Position numbers and translations under genes: made by a program
In this document: one piece after another, positions 8,482-18,218 of the stretch
Layout of the letters: each line of letters begins with the position of its first letter
Position numbering within the stretch: the stretch's first letter is position 1
Notes under the pieces: generated by a model
The model's database searches: none
Seen by the model: only the letters and a program-made list of their open reading frames with translations
Told to the model about the DNA's origin: nothing
NCBI GenBank assembly: GCA_964596345.1
Contig: CAZQSZ010000003.1
Span: 62,001-126,000, forward strand
Direction: 5' to 3'
DNA from: CADEDV01 sp964596345
GTDB taxonomy: Bacteria; Bacteroidota; Bacteroidia; Chitinophagales; Chitinophagaceae
Length of the DNA: 64,000 nucleotides

Positions 8482-10578
8482 ATGGCTGATGAAAAATATT
8501 TTTTCCTGAACCGTGACCTGAGCTGGCTTAGTTTTAACCATCGTGTTTTGCTGGAAGCCACAGATGAATCGGTGCCTCTTTACAACCGTATTTCCTTTTT
8601 ATCTATTTTTTCTTCCAACCTTGATGAATTTTTCAGGGTTCGGATGCCTGCTATTTTTGCGTTTAGCAGCCTGGATGCTAAAAAAGCGTGGCGGGACGAA
8701 TACCCGGAAGGACTGGCAGACCAGGTGAAAATAGCAATACAGGATCAATTGGAGCAATTTGGACAAATACTCACTCAGCAAATTATCCCTGGCTTAAAAA
8801 GAGAACAGATCCATTTGTACTACGGAGAACCGCTACTGGAGCAGCATAAGGAAACGATACGGGATTATTTTTTATCAAGGGTATTGTCTTTTCTGCAACC
8901 CGTAATACTCCAGAAAGAGAACCGGCCGGATGTTTTTTTAGAAAATAACGCCTTATATTTTATTTTGGACATTGAAGCAGCAGGCAATCCCGGCAGCAGG
9001 CAATATGCACTCTTGAATATCCCATCCGCCCCTTTGCCACGATTTTTAGAATTGCCTGTTGTAAATGATGATAACTATATTCTTTTCATTGATGATGTAA
9101 TCCGGGATAATCTTGGAGTAGTTTTCCCGGACTTTATTATTCATGGCATATACAGTGTGAAACTGACCCGGGATGCGGAGATGAACCTGGAGGATGAATT
9201 CATCGGGGATATTGCTGAGAAAATAGAAAAACAACTGGAGAAAAGAGATGTGGGACATTCCACCCGGTTTTTGTATGACGGGGCTATGTCTCCGGTAGTA
9301 AAAGATTTTGTGCAGGAGTATTTTGAGTTGCGGGATGATGAAATGGTGGAAGGAGGACGTTACCATAACCTGAAAGATCTTGGCAACCTGCCCAATCCTC
9401 AAAAAGGAAAATTGACTTACCCCGGCTGGCCAGCGGTGCCGCACCCGGGTTTTTCAACGAAGCAATCTGTTTTTCAAAGTATTATTGAAAAAGAGAAATT
9501 GCTGCACCTGCCGTATCATTCTTATAATTACATACTTCGTTTTTTCAACGAGGCAGCCATTGATCCGCTGGTAAAAGAAATATATGTTACCCTGTACCGG
9601 GTGGCAGCCGATTCACATATTGTAAATGCACTGATCAGTGCAGCTAAGAATGGAAAGAAAGTTACTGTTTTTGTTGAACTGAAAGCCCGGTTCGATGAAG
9701 CGAATAACCTGAAGTGGTCAAAAAAAATGAAAGCGGCAGGTATAAAGATCATCAATAGCATACCCGGCCTGAAAGTACATGCAAAAGTGGCGCTGGTAAA
9801 AAGACAGGAGGAAAAACAATGGCAGCATTTTTCATTTATGGCTACTGGTAATTTCAATGAAGCCACGGGCCGGTTTTATACTGACCATGTTTACTTTACT
9901 TCGAGGCCGGAGTTTGGATATGAGCTGGAGATGCTATTTGAGTACCTGCAATGGCGCATGCAGCCTGCCAGTTATGGTAAGATACCTTTTAAACACCTGC
10001 TGGTTTCTCAATTCAATATGCTGAAACAATTCGGGAAACTGATTGACAGGGAAATTGAAAATGCAGGAAACGGGAAGCCTGCTCATATCATAATCAAACT
10101 AAACAACCTTCAGGAAAAGGAATTGATCACCCGGCTTTATGAGGCCAGCAGGGCAGGAGTGGAAGTGCAATTACTGGTACGGAGTATTTGTTGCCTGGCG
10201 CCAGGTGTAAAGGGGCAGAGTGAAAATATAACCGTACATCGTATCGTTGACCGCTACCTGGAACATGCAAGAGTGTTTATTTTTCATAACAATGGGCAAC
10301 CGGAATATTACATGGGCAGTGCCGACTGGATGAACCGGAACCTGCACAGCCGCATCGAAGTATGCTTTCCTGTTTATGATGAAACTCTTTGTAACGAACT
10401 CAGGGATATTATCCAGTTTCAATTAGCGGATTCTATCAAATCCGTACTGCTAAAAAGCGATATTGTGACAGGAACAGCCGTCAATGAAAAGATGGAAGGA
10501 AAGCCTGATCCGGCGGTTTCAGCGCAGGAAGCTATTTATACATACGTAAAGAAATCAGCTCCCTGGTTTCTTGTTTAA
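8482..10578 (+). CDS. ppk1: polyphosphate kinase 1
   Basis: Makes inorganic polyphosphate from ATP, reversibly. The ATG at 8482 gives 698 residues and the family opening (EKYFFLNRDLSWLSFNHRVL). The alternative upstream start is a TTG at 8443. The domains are N, head (SNLDEFFRVR) and two phospholipase-D-like catalytic domains. The catalytic histidines are visible: H433 (LKVHAK) and H595 (YLEHARVF), matching H435 and H592 of the E. coli enzyme. The last 24 bases overlap the 3' end of the convergent lipoprotein gene. Confidence 0.96.
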   Translation: MADEKYFFLNRDLSWLSFNHRVLLEATDESVPLYNRISFLSIFSSNLDEFFRVRMPAIFAFSSLDAKKAWRDEYPEGLADQVKIAIQDQLEQFGQILTQQIIPGLKREQIHLYYGEPLLEQHKETIRDYFLSRVLSFLQPVILQKENRPDVFLENNALYFILDIEAAGNPGSRQYALLNIPSAPLPRFLELPVVNDDNYILFIDDVIRDNLGVVFPDFIIHGIYSVKLTRDAEMNLEDEFIGDIAEKIEKQLEKRDVGHSTRFLYDGAMSPVVKDFVQEYFELRDDEMVEGGRYHNLKDLGNLPNPQKGKLTYPGWPAVPHPGFSTKQSVFQSIIEKEKLLHLPYHSYNYILRFFNEAAIDPLVKEIYVTLYRVAADSHIVNALISAAKNGKKVTVFVELKARFDEANNLKWSKKMKAAGIKIINSIPGLKVHAKVALVKRQEEKQWQHFSFMATGNFNEATGRFYTDHVYFTSRPEFGYELEMLFEYLQWRMQPASYGKIPFKHLLVSQFNMLKQFGKLIDREIENAGNGKPAHIIIKLNNLQEKELITRLYEASRAGVEVQLLVRSICCLAPGVKGQSENITVHRIVDRYLEHARVFIFHNNGQPEYYMGSADWMNRNLHSRIEVCFPVYDETLCNELRDIIQFQLADSIKSVLLKSDIVTGTAVNEKMEGKPDPAVSAQEAIYTYVKKSAPWFLV

Positions 10579-10938
10579 TTTGTTCAACCGTATATTATAC
10601 TGTTTTAGAATTTCCAGCGAATCAAGATGATAATACTTCAAAGAGTTTCCGCTGATTAAAAAGAAATCCCGGCGGGCATAAATGGTTTTATGACGTTTGT
10701 GAATTAAGTAAACAGTATCCCGGGAAACGAGGTATTTGCCTCCATCCAGCCGGGGCCTTATACCAAACCAGTACTGGTATTTTTTAAAATGGCCATTATC
10801 TTTCAATTCCACATACTCATCGTATAATTTACTGCTGTACTTCCCGGACAATACCGTCTCTGCTTTACAGGCTGTTAACAGGGTCCATAACCCGGTAACA
10901 ATAGTTATGTGTTTTATTGATAAACTATTGAGAGTCAT
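10555..10938 (-). CDS. small hypothetical lipoprotein
   Basis: A 127-residue protein with a signal sequence ending in a lipobox (LLTAC, Cys 24), so probably anchored to a membrane. The mature part is rich in Tyr, Lys and Asp and looks like a small beta-rich domain (GKYSSKLYDEYVELKDNG, YLVSRDTVYLI), as seen in lipoproteins that report a value per residue of a substrate, but no family is recognised. It is convergent with ppk1 and the coding ends overlap by 24 bases. Confidence 0.65.
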   Translation of the reverse strand: MTLNSLSIKHITIVTGLWTLLTACKAETVLSGKYSSKLYDEYVELKDNGHFKKYQYWFGIRPRLDGGKYLVSRDTVYLIHKRHKTIYARRDFFLISGNSLKYYHLDSLEILKQYNIRLNKLNKKPGS

Positions 10939-11234
10939 AAGCTAAATTAGTAATTAACCGCAAAGCTTTGCAGTGCAAGCAAGGGTTTTAACGTAGAATT
11001 GATTCTACATGCTTCTGCCTTTATTTATGACCAGCTAATGAGATAAGGTTCTATTTTTTTCGGCCGCTTGTAATTGTTTCTTTGTGCTCACAACTAAGGA
11101 ACACCAGCTTTCCCAACCCTTTGAAAAATTTTTGTCCTGGTAAGATTCTTTATCCCGTACCGCTACCTTTTGAAAGCATTCCGCAATCCGTACCCTGTGC
11201 AACCAACCTTATTGTTCATGTTAAATGTGATACT

Positions 11235-11672
11235 ATGAGATTTATGTACACAGTGGATGTAGCACCTGTTATTGAAAGAGAGCTATCATTGCACCTGATG
11301 GTCAACCGGCTTATCATTAGTACGATCCCTCTTGCTTCCCGTCAGCAGTGTGTTATTGTAAATGAGATTAAACCCGGATTTATTGTAGAAGCCGATGAAA
11401 AGAAACTTCTGATGATAACAGGTGGTCTGCTGAATGCCGTACTTGAACATTGTACTAACTGCAGCATTACCATTTCCGCTAAACAAGTAGGCCATGTGAT
11501 CCTGTTGCATGTAAAAGTTAACAGCAGGCTCTATAGCCGCAGTTTTGCCGGTAAATTATCGGCCATCCAGGAGATGGCCCTGAAAGCCTGCGCCAGTGTT
11601 AGTGTAACCAGCTACCGGAATAACATTACCACCCTGGCTATTGGAATTATGAATCATAACACTGTTAACTGA
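11235..11672 (+). CDS. orphan histidine-kinase-like ATPase domain protein
   Basis: The ATG at 11235 gives 145 residues. The frame is open from a TTG at 11082, but those 51 extra residues have no recognisable fold. The protein resembles the start of a GHKL/HATPase_c domain: a beta strand ending in EADEKKLLMITGGLLNAVLEH, which looks like a degenerate N box (LLxNAxxH), followed by strands. No dimerisation domain, G box or receiver is seen, so it is probably a degenerate or regulatory fold member and not a kinase. A terminator follows at 11715-11743. Confidence 0.5.
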   Translation: MRFMYTVDVAPVIERELSLHLMVNRLIISTIPLASRQQCVIVNEIKPGFIVEADEKKLLMITGGLLNAVLEHCTNCSITISAKQVGHVILLHVKVNSRLYSRSFAGKLSAIQEMALKACASVSVTSYRNNITTLAIGIMNHNTVN

Positions 11673-11714
11673 ACGTATTTTTTTAAGTTCATCCGTCCTT
11701 TTTGACCGTCCACC

Positions 11715-11743
11715 TGCCCTGCTATTTCCCGCAGGGCATTTTT
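11715..11743 (+). terminator. Rho-independent terminator
   Basis: A perfect 8-bp stem (TGCCCTGC 11715-11722 with GCAGGGCA 11731-11738) and an 8-base loop are followed by TTTTTATT. It lies between the convergent genes ending at 11672 and 11745. Confidence 0.75.
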
Positions 11744-11744
11744 A

Positions 11745-12272
11745 TTAGCCCATTGTTTTCAAAATGGATAAACCTTCAGGCCAGGCACCATAACCTGATG
11801 CAGCATTGATATGGCCGGCCTTTCCTATATCAATAAATTCACTGCCCCAGTTGCCTGCAAAATACCGGGCTCTTGCTATTGATACCCAGGGGTCATCGTT
11901 GCTGGCAACAACAATAGTTTTAAAAGGTATTGGAGAAAGCGGAACAGGAGTAAAGCCTGTTGCAGGAAAATTATATACCGGGGCTTCAATATCACTGGGT
12001 GCAACAAGCATAGCTCCTTTAATGATCTTACCTGTTTGTAAAGCCCAATGTGCAATGGTGGAGCAGCCAAGACTGTGACCGATTAATACAACAGTGGAAA
12101 GATCGTATGCTGCTATTGCATTGTCAATTGTATTTACCCACTCACTACAGGCCGGGGAGTTCCATTCCTGTTGTTCTATCCTGGAGAAGTTGTCCCCGGA
12201 TTTTTCAAACCATGTTTGCCAGTGTTCAGGTCCTGAATTTCCAAGGCCGGGAACAATAAAATAATGTGTCAT
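11745..12272 (-). CDS. RBBP9/YdeN-family alpha/beta hydrolase
   Basis: A 175-residue serine hydrolase of the compact RBBP9/YdeN type. The nucleophile elbow is GHSLG, the acid is probably in SNDDPW and the catalytic His is in AGHIN, all in the expected order. The opening HYFIVPGLGNSGPEHWQ is family-typical (GxxGxxxxHW). The substrate is unknown. It follows the barrel gene at 12289-12960 by 16 bases and is probably co-transcribed with it. Confidence 0.88.
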   Translation of the reverse strand: MTHYFIVPGLGNSGPEHWQTWFEKSGDNFSRIEQQEWNSPACSEWVNTIDNAIAAYDLSTVVLIGHSLGCSTIAHWALQTGKIIKGAMLVAPSDIEAPVYNFPATGFTPVPLSPIPFKTIVVASNDDPWVSIARARYFAGNWGSEFIDIGKAGHINAASGYGAWPEGLSILKTMG

Positions 12273-12288
12273 TGATTTGAAGTAAAGA

Positions 12289-12960
12289 TCATTCTTTGTT
12301 CCGGGTATCTAATACGATTTTATTCAGCCCCAGGTATTTACCAATGGAAATGCCGAAAGCCCGGTGCCTGATCCTTGGGCCGCCATCAGCATTATTGATA
12401 CTGGCAATACCATGCGTGTACTGACCGAGGATGAAAAAACCGTTTTGCATTTCATAACCAACATTCAGCAGAAAATTGGCGGAGTAATGTCCGTATTTGT
12501 CAAAACCAAAAGGAGTGTTGCGGCTGACCAGGCCGGTAGCTGTATTGTATTTCTCTTTTCCGAATAAATGGAAATCAAGTGATGGCCCGAATTTGACCAG
12601 GAAGTGATTGGGATGGGAGCTAAAATCGTATTGAAGCAGAAAAGCTGTTTCAAATGTATGAAAGGTCGTATTGTTATCAGTTGCTAAAGTATCCGGCGGG
12701 TATGCAAAACGGGTATATACGGCTTTATATCCTTTCATGCTGTAAAATGCAGAAGGGGCAAAATACAGGCGGTTCTCAAATGGAACTTTTAAACCTACTC
12801 CCATGATGCCACCATATTTAGTGGTGGTTTTTTGTTTTACTCCCCGGACCGTATAACTTGCTGTGGTAGCCTGCGGTCCGGCAAACAGGTTGAATTGCAC
12901 CTGGCTTTGTACAGAAAAACAAAACAGGAGAAAAACGACAGGCAAAGAAATGAACTTCAT
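12289..12960 (-). CDS. outer-membrane beta-barrel protein (PorT-like)
   Basis: A 223-residue protein with a signal peptide (MKFISLPVVFLLFCFSVQSQ) and alternating amphipathic strands (LFAGPQATTASYTV, GGIMGVGLKVPFE, FLLNVGYEMQNGFFILGQYTHGI), as in the small 8-strand barrel families of Bacteroidota. The pattern is like OMP_b-brl_2/PorT, but no residue proves a T9SS role. It is the first gene of a probable two-gene unit with the RBBP9-like hydrolase. Confidence 0.75.
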   Translation of the reverse strand: MKFISLPVVFLLFCFSVQSQVQFNLFAGPQATTASYTVRGVKQKTTTKYGGIMGVGLKVPFENRLYFAPSAFYSMKGYKAVYTRFAYPPDTLATDNNTTFHTFETAFLLQYDFSSHPNHFLVKFGPSLDFHLFGKEKYNTATGLVSRNTPFGFDKYGHYSANFLLNVGYEMQNGFFILGQYTHGIASINNADGGPRIRHRAFGISIGKYLGLNKIVLDTRNKE

Positions 12961-13129
12961 TGATGGTGGTTATGGTGATCGGTAATTTCCCGGTTTGCGC
13001 CATTCAGGAGGAAAGGAGACAGGACAGGGTTTACAAAGCGGTAAAAATAGACATAAAATCCGGGTTTGCAAATGAAGGGGAATGTCCTTCAGTTGCCTGG
13101 TTTTACTGGGAACAGAACTGGGGAAGTTT

Positions 13130-13681
13130 TCAGAATTTCTTTGCCGGGTCTTTGATGGAAGAGCTGTTGTTATACTGTGCGGAATTTCCTTTTGGGATAG
13201 AAAGATTTTCCCAATTAAGATCCTTAACGATCTTACCTATGTAAATGATCTGGCCAATATGATAGGGATAATGTGCCAGTTGCCTGTTGATGGCATCCAA
13301 TACCGTTAGGGGCTCCTGGCGGATGGTTACGTTTTTAAGCAGATCCTGTTCAGACAATGAACTGAGTGTATCTAAAAAACAAGCCCATCCTTTTTCCCAA
13401 AGGTCAATGATCTGTTGTTTATCATAACTGTGTACTTCAAACTCATCATCCCTCTGCCTCCAGGTTTTCTCTCCATCTTCTGATAAGAAATTAGTCCAGC
13501 GGCTCAGCATATTCCCGGTCATATGTTGTACGATCACCGCAATACTGTTGGATGTTGCATTGGGCTGATAATGCAGTTGTTCATCATTCAGTTGTGCAAA
13601 TGTTTTATCACCAAGATCCTTATAATACTTTAACCGCCGGATAGCTGTTTGTAAAAATTCTTTACCAATTGAGGTGGTCAT
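13130..13681 (-). CDS. DUF1572/DinB-like protein
   Basis: A 183-residue helical protein of the DinB/YfiT-like fold. The subgroup signature is visible: SIAVIVQHMTGNMLSRWTNFL near residue 50 and HYPYHIGQIIYIGK near residue 140, carrying the His residues expected to form a metal site (H53, H137, H141 approximately). Members in other bacteria act as thiol-dependent transferases or have no known role. It lies 28 bases after the gamma-glutamyltransferase gene on the same strand, which may hint at a thiol-related role; that is inference. Confidence 0.82.
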   Translation of the reverse strand: MTTSIGKEFLQTAIRRLKYYKDLGDKTFAQLNDEQLHYQPNATSNSIAVIVQHMTGNMLSRWTNFLSEDGEKTWRQRDDEFEVHSYDKQQIIDLWEKGWACFLDTLSSLSEQDLLKNVTIRQEPLTVLDAINRQLAHYPYHIGQIIYIGKIVKDLNWENLSIPKGNSAQYNNSSSIKDPAKKF

Positions 13682-13709
13682 ACACTTTGTTTTAACACGT
13701 TAAGCTACT

Positions 13710-15428
13710 TTAGTATCCTTCTGCAGCATCATCACCCCGGTTATCCGCCACGGCTTCAAATTTTCCGTCGGGTAATACCTTAATGATCTCCAGCCGGCCA
13801 AATGTTCCCCGGTTATTGATCATGTATCCCATTTTTTTTAATGAATCGATTACTGCAACAGGGAAGTTTTTCTCCACATCCACCTGGTCGGGCAACCATT
13901 GATGGTGGAACCGGGGCTGGTACACTGCATTATCGGTATTCATATTAAATTCAAGAATATTTACTAATGTTTGAAACACCTGTGTCGGTATCGTGGTGCC
14001 GCCAGGTGTACCAATCACAATAAAAGGTTTGTTGTCTTTTAGCACCAGTGTGGGAGTCATTGAACTCAGCATTCTTTTACCAGGTTTGATGGAATTGGCC
14101 TCACCACCAATGGCTCCATACATATTCGGAACCCCCGGCTTGATACTAAAATCATCCATCTCATCATTCAGGAAAAAACCGGCACCACCCACCACAGTTC
14201 TGCTGCCATAGGAATTATTCAATGTTGTGGTAACAGATACTGCGTTGCCATCTTTATCAATCACACTCAGGTGTGTGGTTTCTTCACTTTCTGCCTTTGG
14301 TAAGCGGCCGGGTTTAACCGAGGCACTGGGAGTAGCTTTGGCAGGATTATAATCTTTCATTCTTTCCTGCAGGTACACATCATTCGTGAGCATATCCACC
14401 GGCACTTTATAGTGATCCGGGTCGCCCATATATTCGCCACGGTCAGCAAAAGCCCTTCTCTCCACTTCTGTCATCAGTTGCACTGCTTGTACAGAATGAA
14501 ATCCCATAGCGGCAATATTCTTATCTTCAATCATCTTCATCATCTGGTGCAACAAAAGGCCGCCGCTGCTGGGCATGGGCATACTGATAATTTTATACCC
14601 CTTGTAATCAAAACTGTGCGGCTCCCTGAATTTTGCTTTATAATTCTTCAGGTCTTCCAGGGTAATGATACCGCCACCTCTTTTCATTTCTTCCACGATC
14701 AGGTTAGCCGTTTCGCCTTCATAAAAACCGGTATCCTTATTTTTTTGAATTCTCTTCAGGGTATTGGCCAGGTCTTTTTGTATCAAAGTATCGCCTTCTT
14801 TCCAGGGAGTGGATTTTACAAAAACAGGCATCACTGTATTGAATCTTTTCAATTCCTCCTGCAAGCCGTTCAAAGAATTAGCTTCCCGTTTACTGATTAC
14901 AAATCCTTTCTCCGCAAGATCAATGGCCGGTTGGATCAGTTTTTCAAAGGGGAGACGGGCATACTGGTTAGCTGCAATAAGACCTGATACTGTACCGGGC
15001 ACCCCACTGGCTAAATGACCATCCTCGCTTTTATCGTTGCGGGCTTTACCATCGGGATCAATATACATATCACGATGAGCTTTTCCCGGCGCCATCTCCC
15101 GGTAATCAATCGAAAATGTTTTTCCATCACCCATCCGGGCCACCATAAAGCCGCCGCCACCGAGGTTACCCGCATTCGGGTAAACTACAGCTAATGCCAA
15201 TTGTGTGGCAATAGCAGCGTCAACTGCATTACCACCCGCCTTCATGATCTCAATCCCAACCTTGCTCGCCAGCGGATGTGCTGAAACAACAGCACCATTT
15301 TCAGCGATTACTTTTTTAGAGCCGGAATACTGATAAGGATCAAATGCAGAAGATGTATTTTTTTTGGGACTATTGCAACAGTATAACAGCAGGCTGAAAA
15401 GAAGGAGAGAAAGGATTTTTTTTTGCAT
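13710..15428 (-). CDS. ggt: gamma-glutamyltransferase
   Basis: Hydrolyses or transfers the gamma-glutamyl group of glutathione and related peptides outside the cytoplasm. The 572 residues begin with a signal sequence with Cys at 17-18, possibly a lipoprotein signal. The proenzyme features are present: GNAVDAAIAT near 66, the self-cleavage and catalytic Thr in TTHLSVIDKDGNAVSVT (T384, equivalent to T391 of E. coli GGT), the conserved SSMTPT and GTPGG. Large and small subunits are released by self-cleavage before that Thr. A TAGCTTTG promoter element is 24 bases upstream of the ATG. The DUF1572 gene follows by 28 bases. Confidence 0.95.
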   Translation of the reverse strand: MQKKILSLLLFSLLLYCCNSPKKNTSSAFDPYQYSGSKKVIAENGAVVSAHPLASKVGIEIMKAGGNAVDAAIATQLALAVVYPNAGNLGGGGFMVARMGDGKTFSIDYREMAPGKAHRDMYIDPDGKARNDKSEDGHLASGVPGTVSGLIAANQYARLPFEKLIQPAIDLAEKGFVISKREANSLNGLQEELKRFNTVMPVFVKSTPWKEGDTLIQKDLANTLKRIQKNKDTGFYEGETANLIVEEMKRGGGIITLEDLKNYKAKFREPHSFDYKGYKIISMPMPSSGGLLLHQMMKMIEDKNIAAMGFHSVQAVQLMTEVERRAFADRGEYMGDPDHYKVPVDMLTNDVYLQERMKDYNPAKATPSASVKPGRLPKAESEETTHLSVIDKDGNAVSVTTTLNNSYGSRTVVGGAGFFLNDEMDDFSIKPGVPNMYGAIGGEANSIKPGKRMLSSMTPTLVLKDNKPFIVIGTPGGTTIPTQVFQTLVNILEFNMNTDNAVYQPRFHHQWLPDQVDVEKNFPVAVIDSLKKMGYMINNRGTFGRLEIIKVLPDGKFEAVADNRGDDAAEGY

Positions 15429-15451
15429 GGAGGGACGTTTTTTAGGATGGG

Positions 15452-15459
15452 CAAAGCTA
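15452..15459 (-). promoter_or_regulatory. Bacteroidota-type -7 element before ggt
   Basis: Read on the minus strand the site is TAGCTTTG, an exact TAnnTTTG match, 23 bases from the ggt ATG at 15428. No clear -33 TTTG is visible. Confidence 0.5.
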
Positions 15460-15544
15460 CTGAAAACGGATGATTTGACTGGTTTTGAAATATGTTGAAA
15501 TTAAACAGCTCTTCATTAACTTGCCAGCTTAAACTACATGCACT

Positions 15545-18070
15545 ATGATCCGCAAGGTTTTGCTCTCCGTTCTTTTCCTTTCTTTTTTCATTACCGGGAA
15601 TACCCAGCTTAAATCACCTGAAGAATTTTTAGGATATAAGATCGGCACCCGGTACACACCACATTTTAAGATCGTTAATTATTTTAATCATGTGGCTGCC
15701 GCTGTACCAGCAATGATAAAATTGCAGCAATACGGTGAAACCAATGAAGGCCGCCCATTGTTGCTGACATTTATTTCCACCGCTGAGAATATGAAAAACC
15801 TGGAGCCAATCAGGATGAATAACCTGCGCCTGGCCAATTTAGCAAAGGACCGTGCGGCGGCAATAGAAGAAAACGCTCCTGCGATCGTGTGGCTGAGTTA
15901 TAATGTGCATGGTAACGAGACATCTTCTTCTGAAGCGGCCATGCTTACACTCTATGAATTGGTTAATCCTGCAGTGACAAAAACAAAAGAGTGGCTGAAG
16001 AATACAGTAGTGATCATTGATCCCTGCCTGAACCCGGATGGAAGAGACCGTTATATCAACTGGTTCAATTCTGTGGTAGGGAAAAATTATAACCCGCAGC
16101 GTATTGCGAGAGAACATCGGGAGCCATGGCCCGGTGGCAGAAGTAATCACTACAATTTTGACCTGAACCGTGACTGGGCCTGGCAAACACAGGTGGAAAG
16201 CCAGCAACGGATAAAAATATATAATCAATGGATGCCGCAGGTGCATGTGGACTTTCATGAACAAGGTATTAATGAACCCTATTATTTTGCCCCGGCGGCA
16301 GAACCCTTTCATGAAGTGATCACCCCCTGGCAGCGGGAATTTCAAACTACCATTGGAAAGAACCATGCAAAATATTTTGATGCCAATGGCTGGTTATATT
16401 TTACGAAGGAACGATTTGATCTGTTGTATCCTTCCTACGGTGATACTTATCCAACCTATAACGGCAGTATTGGTATGACCTATGAGCAGGGCGGTATCGG
16501 CGCCGGTCTTGGTGTGATCAATGAGGATGATGATACCCTTACATTGGTGGACAGGGCACAGCATCATTTTACCACTTCTTTAAGTACGGTTGAGATTTCC
16601 TCTGTCAATGGAACAAGGCTGGTTAAAGAGTATCGTAAATTTTTTAATGACGCAGTTAGTACTGGAATGGGGGAACATAAAGCCTTTGTGGTGAAGTATG
16701 ATGCCAGGCAACAGGAACGTATAGATAAACTAATTGAACTGCTGGATAAAAACGGTATCCAGTATTCAGCGGGAAACGGTGCAGTTGGGAAAGGATTTAA
16801 TTATCTATCCGGGAAGGAAGAGTCTTTTACTGCCACAGCGAATGATATCGTGATCTCCGTATTACAACCCCGTTCAGCCATGGTCAAAGTATTATTTGAA
16901 CCCCGATCAAAATTATCTGACTCTGCTACTTATGATATTACAGCCTGGTCATTGCCGTATGTGTATGGCGTAAATGCATTTGCTTCAAAAGATAAAATAC
17001 CGGCAGGTGCTGCTTATCCTGTTAAAGCAAAAATAAATAATGCGGAAACAGAATATGGCTATGTGATTCCCTGGAATGGCGTGAAAACAGCAAAGATGGT
17101 GGGTCATTTATTACAGAAGGGGATTTTGCTCCGCTATGCAGAACAGCCTTTTGAAGTGAATGGGAATAAGTTTGATCGTGGTGCTGTGATCGTATTGAAA
17201 ACAGCGAATAAGAAATTCGGTAAGAACCTGTGGAATGTAGTGAGAGAAACAGCTAATACGGATGGGGTGCAGTTATATCCTGTTTCCAGTGGTTTTGTGG
17301 ATAAAGGATTTGACTTTGGCAGTGGTATGGTGCATCCGTTAAAAGCACCTAAAGTGGTATTGGTTACCGGGGAAGGTATAGGCAGTAATGCGGCAGGAGA
17401 GATCTGGCATTTCTTTGATGACCAGCTGGACTATCCCGTTACTTTGATCAATGTAAATGATCTGTCCCGTGCCAACTGGGATGATATTGATGTATTGATC
17501 ATGCCCGACGGTAATTATCGTTTTCTCAGTAATAAGAGTGAGCTGGAAGCGTTCAAAGCATGGATAGCAAAAGGCGGGAGAGTAATAGCGTTAGAAGGAG
17601 CGGTATCTCAGCTGGCTGGAGCAGATTTTGGTATCAGGCAAAAGAAAGCAGAGGGTGATGATAAAAAGGATAAGGCTGCGGCTTATGATGCACTAAAGGA
17701 ATATGAAAGCCGTGAAAGAGATGCTATTTCAGCGTTTACACCCGGGTCTATCTGGAAAGTGAAATTAGATAATACCCATCCGCTGGCTTTTGGATATCCG
17801 GATTATTATTACAGCCTGAAAATGGATGATAATATCTATGAATTCTTAAAAGATGGTGGCTGGAATGTGGGGGTGATCAAAAAAGAAAACCAGGTAGCAG
17901 GTTTTGTAGGCGTTGATCTGCAACCCAAACTGAAAGACGGTTTGTTGTTTGGTGTGCAGGATATGGGGGCAGGAAGCATCTCTTACCTGGCAGATGATCT
18001 CATGTTCCGTAGTTTTTGGGAGAATGGGAAACTGATGTTCTGCAATGCGATCTTCCTGGTCGGACAATAA
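15545..18070 (+). CDS. exported M14-family zinc carboxypeptidase-like protein
   Basis: An 841-residue protein with a signal peptide (to about residue 20). The M14 zinc-binding pair HGNE (H122-x2-E125) is followed by NPDGRDRY and a later ligand His in VDFHEQ (about H238), with the catalytic Glu in TYEQGG. After the peptidase, about residues 380-840, there is a Rossmann-like region resembling a class I glutamine amidotransferase-like domain (KVVLVTGEGIG, DIDVLIMPDGNYRFLS, GGRVIALEGAV). The substrate is unknown. The same C-terminal type occurs in the PIG-L protein that follows. A terminator at 18120-18159 separates them. Confidence 0.88.
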   Translation: MIRKVLLSVLFLSFFITGNTQLKSPEEFLGYKIGTRYTPHFKIVNYFNHVAAAVPAMIKLQQYGETNEGRPLLLTFISTAENMKNLEPIRMNNLRLANLAKDRAAAIEENAPAIVWLSYNVHGNETSSSEAAMLTLYELVNPAVTKTKEWLKNTVVIIDPCLNPDGRDRYINWFNSVVGKNYNPQRIAREHREPWPGGRSNHYNFDLNRDWAWQTQVESQQRIKIYNQWMPQVHVDFHEQGINEPYYFAPAAEPFHEVITPWQREFQTTIGKNHAKYFDANGWLYFTKERFDLLYPSYGDTYPTYNGSIGMTYEQGGIGAGLGVINEDDDTLTLVDRAQHHFTTSLSTVEISSVNGTRLVKEYRKFFNDAVSTGMGEHKAFVVKYDARQQERIDKLIELLDKNGIQYSAGNGAVGKGFNYLSGKEESFTATANDIVISVLQPRSAMVKVLFEPRSKLSDSATYDITAWSLPYVYGVNAFASKDKIPAGAAYPVKAKINNAETEYGYVIPWNGVKTAKMVGHLLQKGILLRYAEQPFEVNGNKFDRGAVIVLKTANKKFGKNLWNVVRETANTDGVQLYPVSSGFVDKGFDFGSGMVHPLKAPKVVLVTGEGIGSNAAGEIWHFFDDQLDYPVTLINVNDLSRANWDDIDVLIMPDGNYRFLSNKSELEAFKAWIAKGGRVIALEGAVSQLAGADFGIRQKKAEGDDKKDKAAAYDALKEYESRERDAISAFTPGSIWKVKLDNTHPLAFGYPDYYYSLKMDDNIYEFLKDGGWNVGVIKKENQVAGFVGVDLQPKLKDGLLFGVQDMGAGSISYLADDLMFRSFWENGKLMFCNAIFLVGQ

Positions 18071-18119
18071 TGGTGTACAGGCCTTACCGGGGTAACTGTT
18101 AAGAAGAATTAAATCTTTT

Positions 18120-18159
18120 GGCCCTGTTTCTTTTAAAAGAAGGCAGGGCCATCTTTTTG
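18120..18159 (+). terminator. Rho-independent terminator
   Basis: GGCCCTG (18120-18126) pairs with CAGGGCC (18144-18150), with a further CTTTTAAAAG palindrome inside the loop, and ATCTTTTTG follows. It lies after the M14 peptidase gene. Confidence 0.65.
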
Positions 18160-18218
18160 TACCGGCGGCTCCAAACGCTATCCAAATTGCCGTTATATTC
18201 GCTGAATAATTTCAGGGA

